Shown in pieces: positions 44,647 to 53,620 of a stretch of DNA of 64,000 nucleotides. Each line of letters opens with the position of its first letter. The first letter of the stretch is position 1. Below the pieces are notes generated by a model. That model searched no databases. It was not told the origin of the DNA and worked only from the letters and a program-made list of their open reading frames with translations. Location of the stretch: NCBI RefSeq assembly GCF_003591485.1, contig NZ_QZCF01000001.1:1-64000 (forward strand), written 5' to 3'. This DNA is from Paenibacillus sp. 1011MAR3C5. GTDB lineage: Bacteria; Bacillota; Bacilli; Paenibacillales; Paenibacillaceae. The translations under genes were made by a program, and so were the position numbers.

Positions 44647-46430
44647 CCGTTAACCGCCTCCGATCGCCACCGGCTGTTGGTGTCAGCCGCCGATAGTTGC
44701 CTATATTCATACCCTTGCTCCAGCATGAACAGCTGCCGCTTAAGGGCAAATTCCGTTTCCTTCGTCCCTTCGGTTACAAGCGTATAGAACCACGCCTGAT
44801 TGTCACCCTGCTTCGGCCGCAGCAGCCGTCCTACCCGCTGGGCTTCTTCCTGCCTGGAGCCGAAGCTGCCCGACAGCTGAATGGCCACCGACGCATCCGG
44901 CAGGTCGATAGCCAAATTGGCCACCTTCGATACAACTAGCACGTTAATACTTCCTCTCCTGAACAGCTCATATAGACGCAGCCGTTCCTCATGCGGCGTC
45001 TCGCCGGTCAGAAGCGGCGCGCCAAGCTCAATGGCGACTTCGCGAAGCTGGCCTAAATATTGCCCGATAACAAGCGTCTGCTTGTCCCGGAACCGCTCCA
45101 GCAGCTCTCTTACGACGGGCAGCTTGCCGGGATTCTCCGCCGCGATGCGCAGCCTGCTGCGCGGCGCAGCAGCCGTATAGCTCAGATACTGGGAGGCATC
45201 CAGCGGCACCCGTATTTCAGCGCAGCTGACCGATGCGATATAGGCTCCCTTCTCCGCTTCCTTCCATTGCATATCGTATTGCTTGGGTCCGATCAAGGAG
45301 TAGACATCCTCTGCACAGCCGTCCTCGCGCACAAGCGTCGCCGTCAGTCCCAGTCGGCGCGTCGCCTGAATGGATGCGGTCATACGGAATACGGGGGCCG
45401 GCAGCAGATGCACCTCGTCGTATATAATGAGTCCCCAGTCCCTTTCATTGAACAACCCCATATGAATAAATTCGCCAGCCTTGGACTTGCGGCGGGTCAG
45501 AAGCTGATAGGTGGCAATGGTTACCGGCTTTACTTCCTTAACCTTCCCATTGTACAGCCCCACACTGTCTGCCGACAGCGTCGTCTTGTCCAGCAGCTCT
45601 TCCTTCCATTGCTCCGCCGATGTCCGGCTGGAGGTCAGGATAAGCGTTGCGGCGCAGAGCCGGGCAATTGCCGCTATCCCGACGACCGTCTTTCCTGTAC
45701 CGCACGGCAGCACAACAACGCCGCTCCCGCCTCTTGCCGCACCGTCCTGGATGAAGGAGCCTACAGCGCGCTCCTGATAATCACGCAAGGCGAAGGAAGC
45801 TCCCCTTAATGTCTGATCTCTCAATCGGAGTGACAAAGACTCGCCCGCATGATAGCCAGCCTGATCCATGACGGGATACCCCTGTCTGGCCAGTTCCTGC
45901 TTCAGCAGCCCCCGGCAATCCGGAGCCATCTGCCAAGTTTCCTGGCTTCTGACCGTCTGCACCCAAGCCATTATGTGTGGAAATCGCCCTAGCGACTCCA
46001 GTAAAGCCGCATCGCCGTTCAATAACAGCACCTCATCCTCGGCATACAGCCTTAGCTTCCCGTAACGACTTGCCCACAGCCGAATCAATCCTTCCGCTTG
46101 AAGAGGCACATCGTATTTCGCGTGCGCCTTTAACGCCCCGACCGCCTGCTCGCCGGTCCAGCCTCCATCAAGGGCATGCCATAACGTCATCGGCGTGATG
46201 CGATAGGTATGGATGGAGCCCGCCCGTTTGCGGGCCTCAGCGAACCGCATAAGCTGCTCGCGAGCAGCTTGTGCGGTTAGACATCTTTCATCCAGAAGTA
46301 CAGTCAAGTCGGACTGTACAATGATGGCTCCTTTGGTATTCAACGGGTATCTGCCTCCCATTCTGCGCATTCTCTCCACAGTATGAAAGAATTGTCTGGA
46401 TTTTATCCCCTCGACCTTCTTTTCCTTCAT
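44643..46430 (-). CDS. XPB-type DNA repair helicase (DEAD/DEAH superfamily 2)
   Basis: A 595-residue SF2 helicase. Motifs are VLPCGTGKTVVGIAA (Walker A), IIYDEVHLLPAP (DEVH, motif II), the XPB-specific RED motif in LTATLVREDGCAED, and QRVGRLLRPKQG (motif VI). XPB unwinds DNA in eukaryotic TFIIH; bacterial members have 3'-5' helicase activity. The start is uncertain: ATG 46430 has no clear site, while ATG 46370 or 46361 lie near tggagaga and would better match homologues beginning shortly before GAIIVQSD. Confidence 0.92.
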   Translation of the reverse strand: MKEKKVEGIKSRQFFHTVERMRRMGGRYPLNTKGAIIVQSDLTVLLDERCLTAQAAREQLMRFAEARKRAGSIHTYRITPMTLWHALDGGWTGEQAVGALKAHAKYDVPLQAEGLIRLWASRYGKLRLYAEDEVLLLNGDAALLESLGRFPHIMAWVQTVRSQETWQMAPDCRGLLKQELARQGYPVMDQAGYHAGESLSLRLRDQTLRGASFALRDYQERAVGSFIQDGAARGGSGVVVLPCGTGKTVVGIAAIARLCAATLILTSSRTSAEQWKEELLDKTTLSADSVGLYNGKVKEVKPVTIATYQLLTRRKSKAGEFIHMGLFNERDWGLIIYDEVHLLPAPVFRMTASIQATRRLGLTATLVREDGCAEDVYSLIGPKQYDMQWKEAEKGAYIASVSCAEIRVPLDASQYLSYTAAAPRSRLRIAAENPGKLPVVRELLERFRDKQTLVIGQYLGQLREVAIELGAPLLTGETPHEERLRLYELFRRGSINVLVVSKVANLAIDLPDASVAIQLSGSFGSRQEEAQRVGRLLRPKQGDNQAWFYTLVTEGTKETEFALKRQLFMLEQGYEYRQLSAADTNSRWRSEAVNG

Positions 46431-46514
46431 CGATTATTGAGACCAATCTGTGGTATAGTAGAAAAGGATTTATTTGAATGCAACCTTTTAATTGGAGCTG
46501 GAGGCTATACTTCT

Positions 46515-47366
46515 ATGAGACGTTCATTGCAATTGCTACTTCTGATGCTCTCCATCATGCTGGCAGGCTGCTCTGCCATTTCGATATCTGCGGACCAAAA
46601 TGTGAAATCGGATACATGGTATCCGGTATCCGGTTACGTGGACGGCGATACGTTCAAAGTCAAAGTCGGAGATACGGACAATACGATTCGCATGCTCTAT
46701 ATAGATACGCCCGAGACCAAGAAGGCGAATACCCCGGTACAGGAATACGGTCCCGAAGCTTCCGCTTTCACAGAAGAGCTGCTGAAGGAATCCGGCGAGG
46801 TCAGACTAACGTTCGACAAGGAAAACAAGGACCGCTATGACCGGACGCTTGCTGTTGTGGAGTTGAAGGACGGCCGCATCCTGAACGAGCTTCTTCTTCA
46901 AGAGGGACTGGCCAAGGTGCTTATCGTCGAGCCGAATGTCAAGATGGAGAATGTATACAAGCAGTTGGAACAAACCGCAAAGCAGAACAAAGTAGGGCTC
47001 TGGAGCTCCGGCAAGGAGACGAGCCAAGCGGAAATATCGGTTGAGAAGTCATATCATATGGGACTTGTCATTGATGTGGATAAGCGGGGCGAACTGGTTA
47101 CCATTACGAATACGACAAGCCAGCCCATCGATCTGGAAGGCTGGAAGCTCGTCAGTGTGCGGGGCAATCAGACCTATACGTTCCCTGAGATTGAGCTGCC
47201 TGCCCAGAGCAAGCTGCTGGTCTCATCCGGAGAGAACCATGCCACGGACAAAAACTCCCTCATTCTCATATGGGAAGTCGATAATGTATGGAATAATACC
47301 GAATCCGATCCTGCAGAGCTATATAATGAAAACAATGAGCTTGTCGCCTTGTGGGAGGACGAATAA
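46515..47366 (+). CDS. Secreted thermonuclease lipoprotein with lamin-tail domain
   Basis: A 283-residue lipoprotein. Residues 1-20 are a lipoprotein signal ending LSIMLAGC. The nuclease domain (about 35-165) has the staphylococcal nuclease-like residues: YVDGDTFKVKV, IRMLYIDTPETK with Arg and Asp, and DRYDRTLAVVEL with Glu/Arg neighbours. The C-terminal lamin-tail domain (about 175-280) reads ITNTTSQPIDLEGWKLV and ELPAQSKLLV. It probably degrades nucleic acids at the outer membrane face. Start 46515 follows ggagctggaggc; it is divergent from the XPB gene. Confidence 0.9.
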   Translation: MRRSLQLLLLMLSIMLAGCSAISISADQNVKSDTWYPVSGYVDGDTFKVKVGDTDNTIRMLYIDTPETKKANTPVQEYGPEASAFTEELLKESGEVRLTFDKENKDRYDRTLAVVELKDGRILNELLLQEGLAKVLIVEPNVKMENVYKQLEQTAKQNKVGLWSSGKETSQAEISVEKSYHMGLVIDVDKRGELVTITNTTSQPIDLEGWKLVSVRGNQTYTFPEIELPAQSKLLVSSGENHATDKNSLILIWEVDNVWNNTESDPAELYNENNELVALWEDE

Positions 47367-47375
47367 TCGTCCTCT
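47356..47375. terminator. Hairpin at the thermonuclease stop codon
   Basis: Perfect 8-bp arms gaggacga and tcgtcctc around ataa include the TAA stop. A T6 run follows only 26 bases later, near the M20 stop, so the convergent genes probably share this region for termination. Confidence 0.45.
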
Positions 47376-47392
47376 TCCGCAAAGCGGCAAGC

Positions 47393-48589
47393 TCATTTTT
47401 TGCCCGTATAGTCGCTGGCGTATCCCTCGGCCATCCCAATCAGCAATCTTGCCGAATTCAGCATGGCCCTCTCGTCGATATCGAATTTGGGATGATGATG
47501 CGAATAAACTGCGCCGAGCTCCGGATTGCCGGCGCCCACGAACATGAAGCAGCCCGGTTTTTGATTCAAATAATAGGAGAAGTCCTCGGCTACCGTAATG
47601 GCTTCTGCCTCAAAGACCTGCTCGTCCCCAAAGATCGGCCTTGCAATCTTGAAGAACCGCTCCGCCTCTGTCTCATCGTTCACGACTGGCGGATAGCCCA
47701 CGCGCATATGATAGGCATGCTTGGCGCCGTACATCTCGCACGTATGCCGGACAAGCGACTCCAGCCGGTCATGAATCAAGAATCGGGTTCCCTCGTCGAA
47801 GGCGCGCACGGTGCCCTTCAGCTGGCAGCGCTCCGCAATGACATTGTTGGTCGTCCCTGCCTGGAAGGAGCCGATTGTGACGACCGCCGGATGCAATGGG
47901 TTGACATTGCGGCTGACGATCGATTGAACGCCTTGGACAAGCGCCGAACCCGCCACAATCGCATCAATCGTTCCATGGGGCAGTCCGCCATGGCCGCCCT
48001 TGCCTTCGATATCGATTACAAACTCGTCCGCTGAGCTCATGAATGGTCCGGGACGGCTTGCTGCGCTGCCATACGGCAGCGGTGTCCACAGATGTACGCC
48101 ATAGATGACGTCGACCCCTTCAAGCGCGCCGTCCTTGATCATATCGATCGCTCCGCCCGGCGTCACTTCCTCTGCCGGCTGAAACAAGAGCCTCCGCTCG
48201 CCTTCCAGGAGCTCTCGATTCCTGCTGTAGAAGTCCGCAACAGCCAGCAAAGCCGCCGTATGCCCGTCATGCCCGCAAGCATGCATGACGCCCGGTACCT
48301 TGGAGGCGTATTCGCATTCCTTCTCATCTTGAATCGGCAGGCCGTCGATATCCGCACGCAGGGCGATGACCGGCCCAGGCAGCTCTCCTCTAATCGTGGC
48401 GATCAAACCGTGTCCGCCTACGTTCTTCCGGACTTCGCAGCCCAGTTCCTCCAATCTGCCGGCGATCCACAGGGAGGTTTCCTTCTCCCTGAATGATAAT
48501 TCGGGATGCTGATGGAGATGCCTGCGCCAGCGGACCATGTCCGGATAACGTTCGCTTAGCCATTTCTCCGCAATCGATTCTAGCCGCAA
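47393..48589 (-). CDS. M20 family amidohydrolase/peptidase (N-acyl-amino acid hydrolase type)
   Basis: A 398-residue zinc enzyme of the HipO/AmaA group. Metal residues lie in HACGHDGHTAALLAV (near residue 101), PAEEVTPGGAIDM with the catalytic Glu pair (near residue 137), GVHLW (near residue 161) and HHHPKFDIDE near residue 366. It removes acyl groups from amino acids or related amides. The start is TTG at 48587-48589 with aggagg before it. Substrate unknown. Confidence 0.92.
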   Translation of the reverse strand: MRLESIAEKWLSERYPDMVRWRRHLHQHPELSFREKETSLWIAGRLEELGCEVRKNVGGHGLIATIRGELPGPVIALRADIDGLPIQDEKECEYASKVPGVMHACGHDGHTAALLAVADFYSRNRELLEGERRLLFQPAEEVTPGGAIDMIKDGALEGVDVIYGVHLWTPLPYGSAASRPGPFMSSADEFVIDIEGKGGHGGLPHGTIDAIVAGSALVQGVQSIVSRNVNPLHPAVVTIGSFQAGTTNNVIAERCQLKGTVRAFDEGTRFLIHDRLESLVRHTCEMYGAKHAYHMRVGYPPVVNDETEAERFFKIARPIFGDEQVFEAEAITVAEDFSYYLNQKPGCFMFVGAGNPELGAVYSHHHPKFDIDERAMLNSARLLIGMAEGYASDYTGKK

Positions 48590-48827
48590 ATCGCAAACCT
48601 CCTATCTATTTGTAAGATCGTCGTTCCCTGTTTGATATAGTGTAGCAGATGCCCGTTGCTTTGTGGAAGACTTGCCGGCATAATGGTGCAATGCAAGGTC
48701 AACATTCTCGAAAATGTCACGAAACTTTGCCTTGACGGTTAGGAGTAAGGCTTGCGCTGACTGGGGAAACATACTATCATGAGAAAAGAATATACAACAA
48801 TGTCTTGTGAATTTGGGAGGAACTGAA
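48590..48827. other. Divergent intergenic region between the M20 gene and yugN
   Basis: It must hold both promoters. A weak plus-strand pair is ttgcgc and tatcat with 17 bases between (ending near 48780). I see no dyad operator or riboswitch. Confidence 0.4.
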
Positions 48828-49172
48828 ATGATTATTGAAAACTCCGGTTTGAATGGCGTTCAGAGCGAACTTGTCCATCTGGACGAAGCCGCTGAGAAAG
48901 TCGGCTTTGTACGTTGGCAATGGGAATATTATCGCGCTACATACGATTTGAAATTGACAGACCGCACGAGCGGCAGCGACTACTTCCTTCGCGTGAATAC
49001 ACGCGCGGTTGAAGGCAAGCTTGAGAATCCTCATACCGTGCTAAATATTGAAGCCGTATACATCGGACGCGCTACGTACCCGCACGGAATGGAATACGAA
49101 TCGCCGATTCCAAAGCATATCATGGAGACGGCTACACAACGACTCGGGCAGTTAAAGCAACAGCTCGTATAA
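48828..49172 (+). CDS. YugN-like family protein
   Basis: A 114-residue protein that begins MIIENSGLNGVQSELVHLD and contains GFVRWQWEYYRATYDLK and EAVYIGRATYPHGMEYE, as in Bacillus YugN. The function is unknown. Start 48828 follows ttgggaggaactgaa. It lies 10 bases upstream of ftsW and probably shares its transcript. Confidence 0.85.
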   Translation: MIIENSGLNGVQSELVHLDEAAEKVGFVRWQWEYYRATYDLKLTDRTSGSDYFLRVNTRAVEGKLENPHTVLNIEAVYIGRATYPHGMEYESPIPKHIMETATQRLGQLKQQLV

Positions 49173-49182
49173 CGGGGCTCCT

Positions 49183-50343
49183 ATGAAGAAGGCCTCGCAG
49201 AACGTCAGTCGTGGAAGGCCGGACTTCCTGCTTCTCATCATGACGCTGCTGATGGTTGGCTTCGGGCTCGTCATGGTGTTTAGCGCCAGCTCCGGCGTCG
49301 CTGTCGTATCGCCTAGATACGGTAACGACGCCTTTTATTTCACCAAGCTTCAGCTTGCTTGGGCCGTATTCGGCATATTCGTCATGTTCTTCATGATGAA
49401 TCTACGGTATCAGGTGTTCAAGAAAGCGTATATGCTCCTCTTTCTGCCCGTGCTGATCATGCTAATACTCGTTCCTTTCATCGGCGTTGAGATCAACGGC
49501 GCGAAGAGCTGGTTCGGCGTCGGGTCACGGGGCATTCAGCCTACTGAACCTGCAAAGCTGGCCATTATTTTGTATCTGGGCGCGCTGATTACAAAGAAGG
49601 GCGAGAAGTTCCGCGACTTCAAGACAGGCCTCTTGCCTGTCATTATCGTCGTCTGCCTGATCTGCGGACTTATCATGCTCCAGCCCGATCTGGGCTCCTG
49701 CATGATTCTGGCTGCTTGCGCATCGATTATGATATTGGCCGGAGGCTCCAATCTGAAGCATGTGTTTTTTGCTGCAACACTCGCGGCACTGGCTGTGACA
49801 GTCATGGTCAGTATCTCCATGGCGATCAACCCCACTGCTTGGCATTACCGGGTCGCGCGCTTCACTTCTTTCATGGACCCCATATCCAACTCCCAGGACG
49901 GTGCGTTCCAGCTCATCTCATCACTGCAAGCGATGAGCCATGGCGGACTAACCGGCGCGGGCTTCGGAGAAAGCGTACAGAAGCTGCACTATTTGACTTA
50001 TCCTTATAACGACTTTATCTTTGCGGTTATCGCAGAGGAGCTTGGATTTATCGGAAGTGCCCTTTTCCTGCTCTTCTACCTGCTGTTTCTCTGGCGGGGA
50101 CTGATCGTCGCCCTTAGATGCCCGGATTTATACGGTACGGTAGTCGGGGTCGGCATCGTAAGCTTGTTTGCGATACAAGCCTTTATCAATATCGGCGGTG
50201 TCACGGCTACGATCCCGCTTACCGGCGTTACACTGCCCTTCATCAGCTACGGCGGATCCTCGCTGCTTGTCTGTCTCATGTGCATGGGCGTCCTGCTCAG
50301 CATATCCAGAGAGTACAATCGGCCGGAAAAAGTGAAAAGCTAA
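49183..50343 (+). CDS. ftsW: FtsW/RodA/SpoVE family peptidoglycan glycosyltransferase, probably FtsW
   Basis: A 386-residue SEDS protein with ten hydrophobic helices. Typical stretches are GLVMVFSASS at the start, NGAKSWFGVGSRGIQPTEPAKL, LQPDLGSCMIL, YPYNDFIFAVIAEELGFIG with the conserved Asp/Glu region, and VTLPFISYGGSS near the end. It polymerises lipid II with a class B PBP. Closeness to FtsW rather than RodA is a judgement from the motif set; there is no division-cluster neighbour here. The ribosome site is weak (aacggggc). Confidence 0.87.
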   Translation: MKKASQNVSRGRPDFLLLIMTLLMVGFGLVMVFSASSGVAVVSPRYGNDAFYFTKLQLAWAVFGIFVMFFMMNLRYQVFKKAYMLLFLPVLIMLILVPFIGVEINGAKSWFGVGSRGIQPTEPAKLAIILYLGALITKKGEKFRDFKTGLLPVIIVVCLICGLIMLQPDLGSCMILAACASIMILAGGSNLKHVFFAATLAALAVTVMVSISMAINPTAWHYRVARFTSFMDPISNSQDGAFQLISSLQAMSHGGLTGAGFGESVQKLHYLTYPYNDFIFAVIAEELGFIGSALFLLFYLLFLWRGLIVALRCPDLYGTVVGVGIVSLFAIQAFINIGGVTATIPLTGVTLPFISYGGSSLLVCLMCMGVLLSISREYNRPEKVKS

Positions 50344-50350
50344 CTGCACA

Positions 50351-50385
50351 AAAATACGGCACTTTCCGATATCGGAAAGTGCCGT
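50351..50385. terminator. Perfect palindromic terminator between ftsW and the second asp23 gene
   Basis: Fifteen-bp arms acggcactttccgat and atcggaaagtgccgt meet without a loop (50356-50385). The minus-strand side runs into tattttt, so it serves the asp23 gene well and probably ends ftsW too. Confidence 0.8.
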
Positions 50386-50399
50386 ATGTCGTATATCAA

Positions 50400-50780
50400 T
50401 TATTTCAATCGTTGCTGCGGCTCATCCGGCTCTTCTTCCTTGAACGCAACGCCTTCCACCTTCACGTTCACTTCGACCACTTGCAGTCCGGTCATATTCT
50501 CCACTGACTCACGCACATTCAGCTGCAGCTGGCGGCTAACCTCTTGAATCGGAATGCCATAATGAACGATGATACGCAGATCAATAGCTGCTTCCAATTG
50601 ACCTACCTCGACCGACACGCCCTTTTGCACGTTCTTGCCGCTCAGTCTCTTGGCAAGCCCTTCAGATATACCGCCAGACATCGCCGCAATGCCTGGCGTC
50701 TCGAGTGCTGCAAGTCCCGCTATCGTAGCTACTACATCGTCAGAAATACGGATTAATCCAGTTTGAAGGTTCTCGGTCAT
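50400..50780 (-). CDS. Second Asp23/Gls24 family protein
   Basis: A 126-residue Asp23 domain protein: GLIRISDDVVATIAGLAALE, GGISEGLAKRLSGKNVQKG and MTGLQVVEVNVKVEGV, with an acidic-basic tail. It has the same fold and length as the gene at 14083 but clearly differs in sequence, so the genome has at least two copies. Start 50780 follows gaggagtggatgac. Likely membrane-associated envelope protein of the YqhY type. Confidence 0.9.
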   Translation of the reverse strand: MTENLQTGLIRISDDVVATIAGLAALETPGIAAMSGGISEGLAKRLSGKNVQKGVSVEVGQLEAAIDLRIIVHYGIPIQEVSRQLQLNVRESVENMTGLQVVEVNVKVEGVAFKEEEPDEPQQRLK

Positions 50781-50888
50781 GTCATCCACTCCTCAATTTG
50801 CCATATATGTTCATTGTAATAGAACAGACGACATGAATCAAGGATTGCCCCCATATTCTGCGTTAGGGCTATGGACTTAGGCGGATAT

Positions 50889-50921
50889 AAAAAAAGGCAG
50901 CCCTGGTATGGGGCTACCCCT
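50889..50921 (-). terminator. Terminator of ylaN
   Basis: Minus-strand arms ggtagcccc and agggctgcc pair with G-T pairs around atacc, followed by seven T residues. The stem begins close to the ylaN stop. Confidence 0.82.
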
Positions 50922-51207
50922 TCGTTTTGCGGTCCAAAGCTTCATATAATACAGCCAAATTGCGTTCCAGTCGGTTAACGATATCCTTGCCCGCCGGCTC
51001 GGAGATCAAGCCTGCCCGAATGGCGAAATCAACCTCTTTGGAAAAACCGTATATTTGTGTATCCAAGACCTCTTCATACAAGGGACATTGACGTGTCGTC
51101 AAGTTCTCCATCTGTACTTCGATCAGCTTCTCTATCTTACTCGCGTCCTCTTGAAGAAGACGAAGCGCTCGTTCATGCATAACATCCGTAACTTCCGGTG
51201 CAGACAT
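50914..51207 (-). CDS. ylaN: YlaN family protein (UPF0358, iron homeostasis/Fur partner)
   Basis: A 97-residue helical protein beginning [19 protein letters not shown], with the diagnostic [20 protein letters not shown] followed by [14 protein letters not shown]. In Bacillus and Staphylococcus YlaN is needed under low iron and interacts with Fur. Start 51207 is set by the site aggaggggagaag. It has its own terminator. Confidence 0.93.
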   Translation of the reverse strand: MSAPEVTDVMHERALRLLQEDASKIEKLIEVQMENLTTRQCPLYEEVLDTQIYGFSKEVDFAIRAGLISEPAGKDIVNRLERNLAVLYEALDRKTKG

Positions 51208-51289
51208 TTCTTCTCCCCTCCTGTGCGCGTAACCTGTCAAACTCTATACCCTTTATATTAGACGAAAAGTAGGGAATACACAAGGACAA

Positions 51290-51326
51290 AACAGAAAAGC
51301 GCCTCTTCCGAATGAAAGAGACGCGA
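51290..51326 (-). terminator. Terminator of the HPr-like gene
   Basis: Minus-strand arms gcgtctctttc and ggaagaggcgc around atTC pair with mismatches near the loop and are followed by ttttctgtttt. Confidence 0.75.
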
Positions 51327-51348
51327 TTCAAATCCATTATTGCCGTTA

Positions 51349-51591
51349 TTATCCGCCGATAACCGATACGTTCAGGTTATGCTTGGCGAATACTTCTGCC
51401 ATGGCTTTCTTCGCTTCTTCAGCGTCGGGACCATGCACATGCAATTCATAGGCGTGGCCTCCCACTAATGTCGTAAACAGCCCAAGGATGCTTTTTACAT
51501 CGATATATTTGCTGTCGGCCTGCAGTACGATGGAAGAAGTGAATTGGCTAGCCGCTTGAGAAATTTCTACAATTGCTGCGTTATTGGACAT
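51349..51591 (-). CDS. HPr/Crh-like protein lacking the phosphorylatable His loop
   Basis: An 80-residue HPr-fold protein. It lines up with HPr/Crh from the second part of helix 1: QAASQFTSSIVLQADSKYID then VKSILGLFTTL, which keeps the Ser46 site (K-S-I) used by HPr kinase. The first strand and the His15 loop (G-x-HARPA) are replaced by a short MSNNAAIVEIS, so it cannot carry phosphate in sugar transport. Start 51591 follows gagggattcccc. A Crh-like regulatory role is inferred only. Confidence 0.82.
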   Translation of the reverse strand: MSNNAAIVEISQAASQFTSSIVLQADSKYIDVKSILGLFTTLVGGHAYELHVHGPDAEEAKKAMAEVFAKHNLNVSVIGG

Positions 51592-51693
51592 GGGGAATCC
51601 CTCCATATGATTAGTAAAGCTTTCCTGTCACCATGATACCCTGAAACCTTACATCCTTCAAGAGGTTTGGCGAAAAAAACGCAGTCTATTCCA

Positions 51694-52809
51694 TTATTTC
51701 AAGTGCTCTGGATTAAGACCTTCCAGCTCAGGGAGCACAAAGAGGCCGTCTTTGCGGATCAGCACGTCGTCAAAATAAATGTCGCCGCCGCCGTATTCCG
51801 GACGCTGAATGAGCACGAGATCCCAATGCACCGAAGAGCGGTTGCCGTTGTCGGTATCCTCATACGCCTGACCAGGCGTGAAGTGCAGGCTGCCCGCAAT
51901 CTTCTCGTCGAACAGAATGTCGTTCATCGGATGAAGAATATACGGATTGAAGCCGATTGCGAACTCTCCAATATAACGAGCGCCTTCGTCCATATCCAGA
52001 ATTTCGTTCAATCGCGCATTGTCGTTGCTCTCTGCCTTCACGATCTTGCCGTTCTCAAAGGTTAAGGAGATATTCTGGAACGTCGTGCCGGAGTATACGC
52101 TAGGTGCGTTGTACGTAATCGTCCCGTTGACGGAATCGCGCACAGGCGCGGAGAACACTTCGCCGTCGGGAATGTTGCGATGACCGGAGCACTTCTTCGA
52201 CCCAATGTCTTTGATCGAGAATGCAATATCCGTTCCCGGCGATACGATGCGCACCTTGTCCGTACGGTCCATAAGCGCTTTGAGCGGGTCCATCGCTTTC
52301 TCCATCTTGCTGTAATCCAGATTGCAGACATCGAAGTAGAAGTCCTCGAATGCCTCCGTGCTCATATTGGCCAGTTGAGCCATCGATGGCGTCGGGTAGC
52401 GCAGTATGACCCATCTTGTTTTTTTTACGCGTTGTTCCATATGTACAGGGTTGCGGTACAGCCTTTCGTATAGGCGCATCTTGTCGTCCGGCACATCCGC
52501 AAGCTCATTCACGTTGTCGCCGGAGCGCACCGCGATGTAGGCCTGCATATTTTTCATCCGCTCCAGATCCAGCTTCGCCCATAGCTCGATTTGCTCCTTC
52601 GTCGCATGCATCAGCATGGTGCGGAGCACAGAACGGTCGCTCATCTCCAGGAACGGCCTGCCGCCGCGTGCAGCGACTTCTTCAATCAGGCATTTGGCAA
52701 GCTCACTCTCTGCTCCGATCATATCAATCAGAACGTTCTCTCCAGGCTGAACGTCTACCGAATATTGCACCAAATTTTGTGCCAACTTCTTTAATCTTGG
52801 ATCGCGCAT
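51694..52809 (-). CDS. M29 family aminopeptidase (AmpS/PepS type)
   Basis: A 371-residue metalloaminopeptidase. The start MRDPRLKKLAQNLVQYSV and the motifs PGTDIAFSIKD, MHPMNDILFDEK as well as IAGSLHFTPGQAYED and SSVHWDLVLIQ match thermophilic aminopeptidases AmpS/PepS, including metal-binding Glu and His residues. It releases N-terminal amino acids inside the cell. An aaaaaggag site lies 13 bases before the ATG; TTG 52818 is an alternative start. Confidence 0.93.
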   Translation of the reverse strand: MRDPRLKKLAQNLVQYSVDVQPGENVLIDMIGAESELAKCLIEEVAARGGRPFLEMSDRSVLRTMLMHATKEQIELWAKLDLERMKNMQAYIAVRSGDNVNELADVPDDKMRLYERLYRNPVHMEQRVKKTRWVILRYPTPSMAQLANMSTEAFEDFYFDVCNLDYSKMEKAMDPLKALMDRTDKVRIVSPGTDIAFSIKDIGSKKCSGHRNIPDGEVFSAPVRDSVNGTITYNAPSVYSGTTFQNISLTFENGKIVKAESNDNARLNEILDMDEGARYIGEFAIGFNPYILHPMNDILFDEKIAGSLHFTPGQAYEDTDNGNRSSVHWDLVLIQRPEYGGGDIYFDDVLIRKDGLFVLPELEGLNPEHLK

Positions 52810-52903
52810 ATTGTACAATCTACTCCTTTTTGTCAAGTTGCCTCATCGAAAAAATGAGTCTAAGTCACTCCATATCGTATCATGATTGACCCCTTTGCGC
52901 ACT

Positions 52904-53620
52904 TTAGTCCGTTCGCGCGGCAGAGCTCTCAAATGCCTGGAAACGGACGGATGTATGCCGGTTCTCCTTCAATCGCCGACCATTCCGCTCATAGGCAAAG
53001 GTTGTTATCTCCTCCATCTTCAGCGGAAGCATCCTTTGCTTGTCTACGACGATCTCATACTCCGTGCGCACCTCAAGCGAGCGAAGCATAGCGTCCAGTT
53101 CCTGCTTGGCCTGCTCGACTATTTCCTTGCGCTTCTCGCTTCCTGTCCCGCTCTTGATGACGACTTCTCCCGTCACCTGATCCAGTTCCTGCACCAGCAC
53201 GCTGGTCCAACGTTTTTTGGCCGCATCCCGCTTTTCTACGGCACGCAGCACCAGCGTGTCCGCACCGCTGGCATCCCGTTCGCCGCTCACGATGATCTCC
53301 ACCGATTCATGGGAACGATTGAGCGAATCCAGTACTTCGACCGGATTCCAATAAAGCGGATCTTGCTTGTCGGACTGAATCGTAAGCTGATGATGGTTCA
53401 CCACCTTGCCCTCGAACATTTGCGGCTTGAACATAACGCCCTCCTCCAGCCCCATGCTCATCGATCCGCTAAATGCATATTGATCCATTGCCGCCAGGCC
53501 GGCATACGACAAGCTCAGCCACTGCTCCGGCGTTCTCTTCGCCTCAGGGACAGAACAGCCGCTTAATCCTAAAGCAAGCAGCAGCGCGGCGATTAGAACC
53601 CTTAGCTTATGACCATACAT
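52904..53620 (-). CDS. Predicted lipoprotein of unknown function
   Basis: A 238-residue exported protein. Residues 1-22 form a lipoprotein signal ending ALGLSGC. The mature part is strand-rich with QYAFSGSMSMGLEEG near residue 47, a pattern seen in LolA-like or YusW-like lipoproteins of Bacillales, and EYEIVVDKQRMLPLKMEE near residue 186. Site caggaggagattgc precedes the ATG. No specific function can be given. Confidence 0.82.
   Translation of the reverse strand: MYGHKLRVLIAALLLALGLSGCSVPEAKRTPEQWLSLSYAGLAAMDQYAFSGSMSMGLEEGVMFKPQMFEGKVVNHHQLTIQSDKQDPLYWNPVEVLDSLNRSHESVEIIVSGERDASGADTLVLRAVEKRDAAKKRWTSVLVQELDQVTGEVVIKSGTGSEKRKEIVEQAKQELDAMLRSLEVRTEYEIVVDKQRMLPLKMEEITTFAYERNGRRLKENRHTSVRFQAFESSAARTD

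Noticed and set aside
45060..45809. 249-residue plus frame opposite the XPB gene
   Set aside because: Antisense to helicase motifs II-III; no ribosome site or domain.
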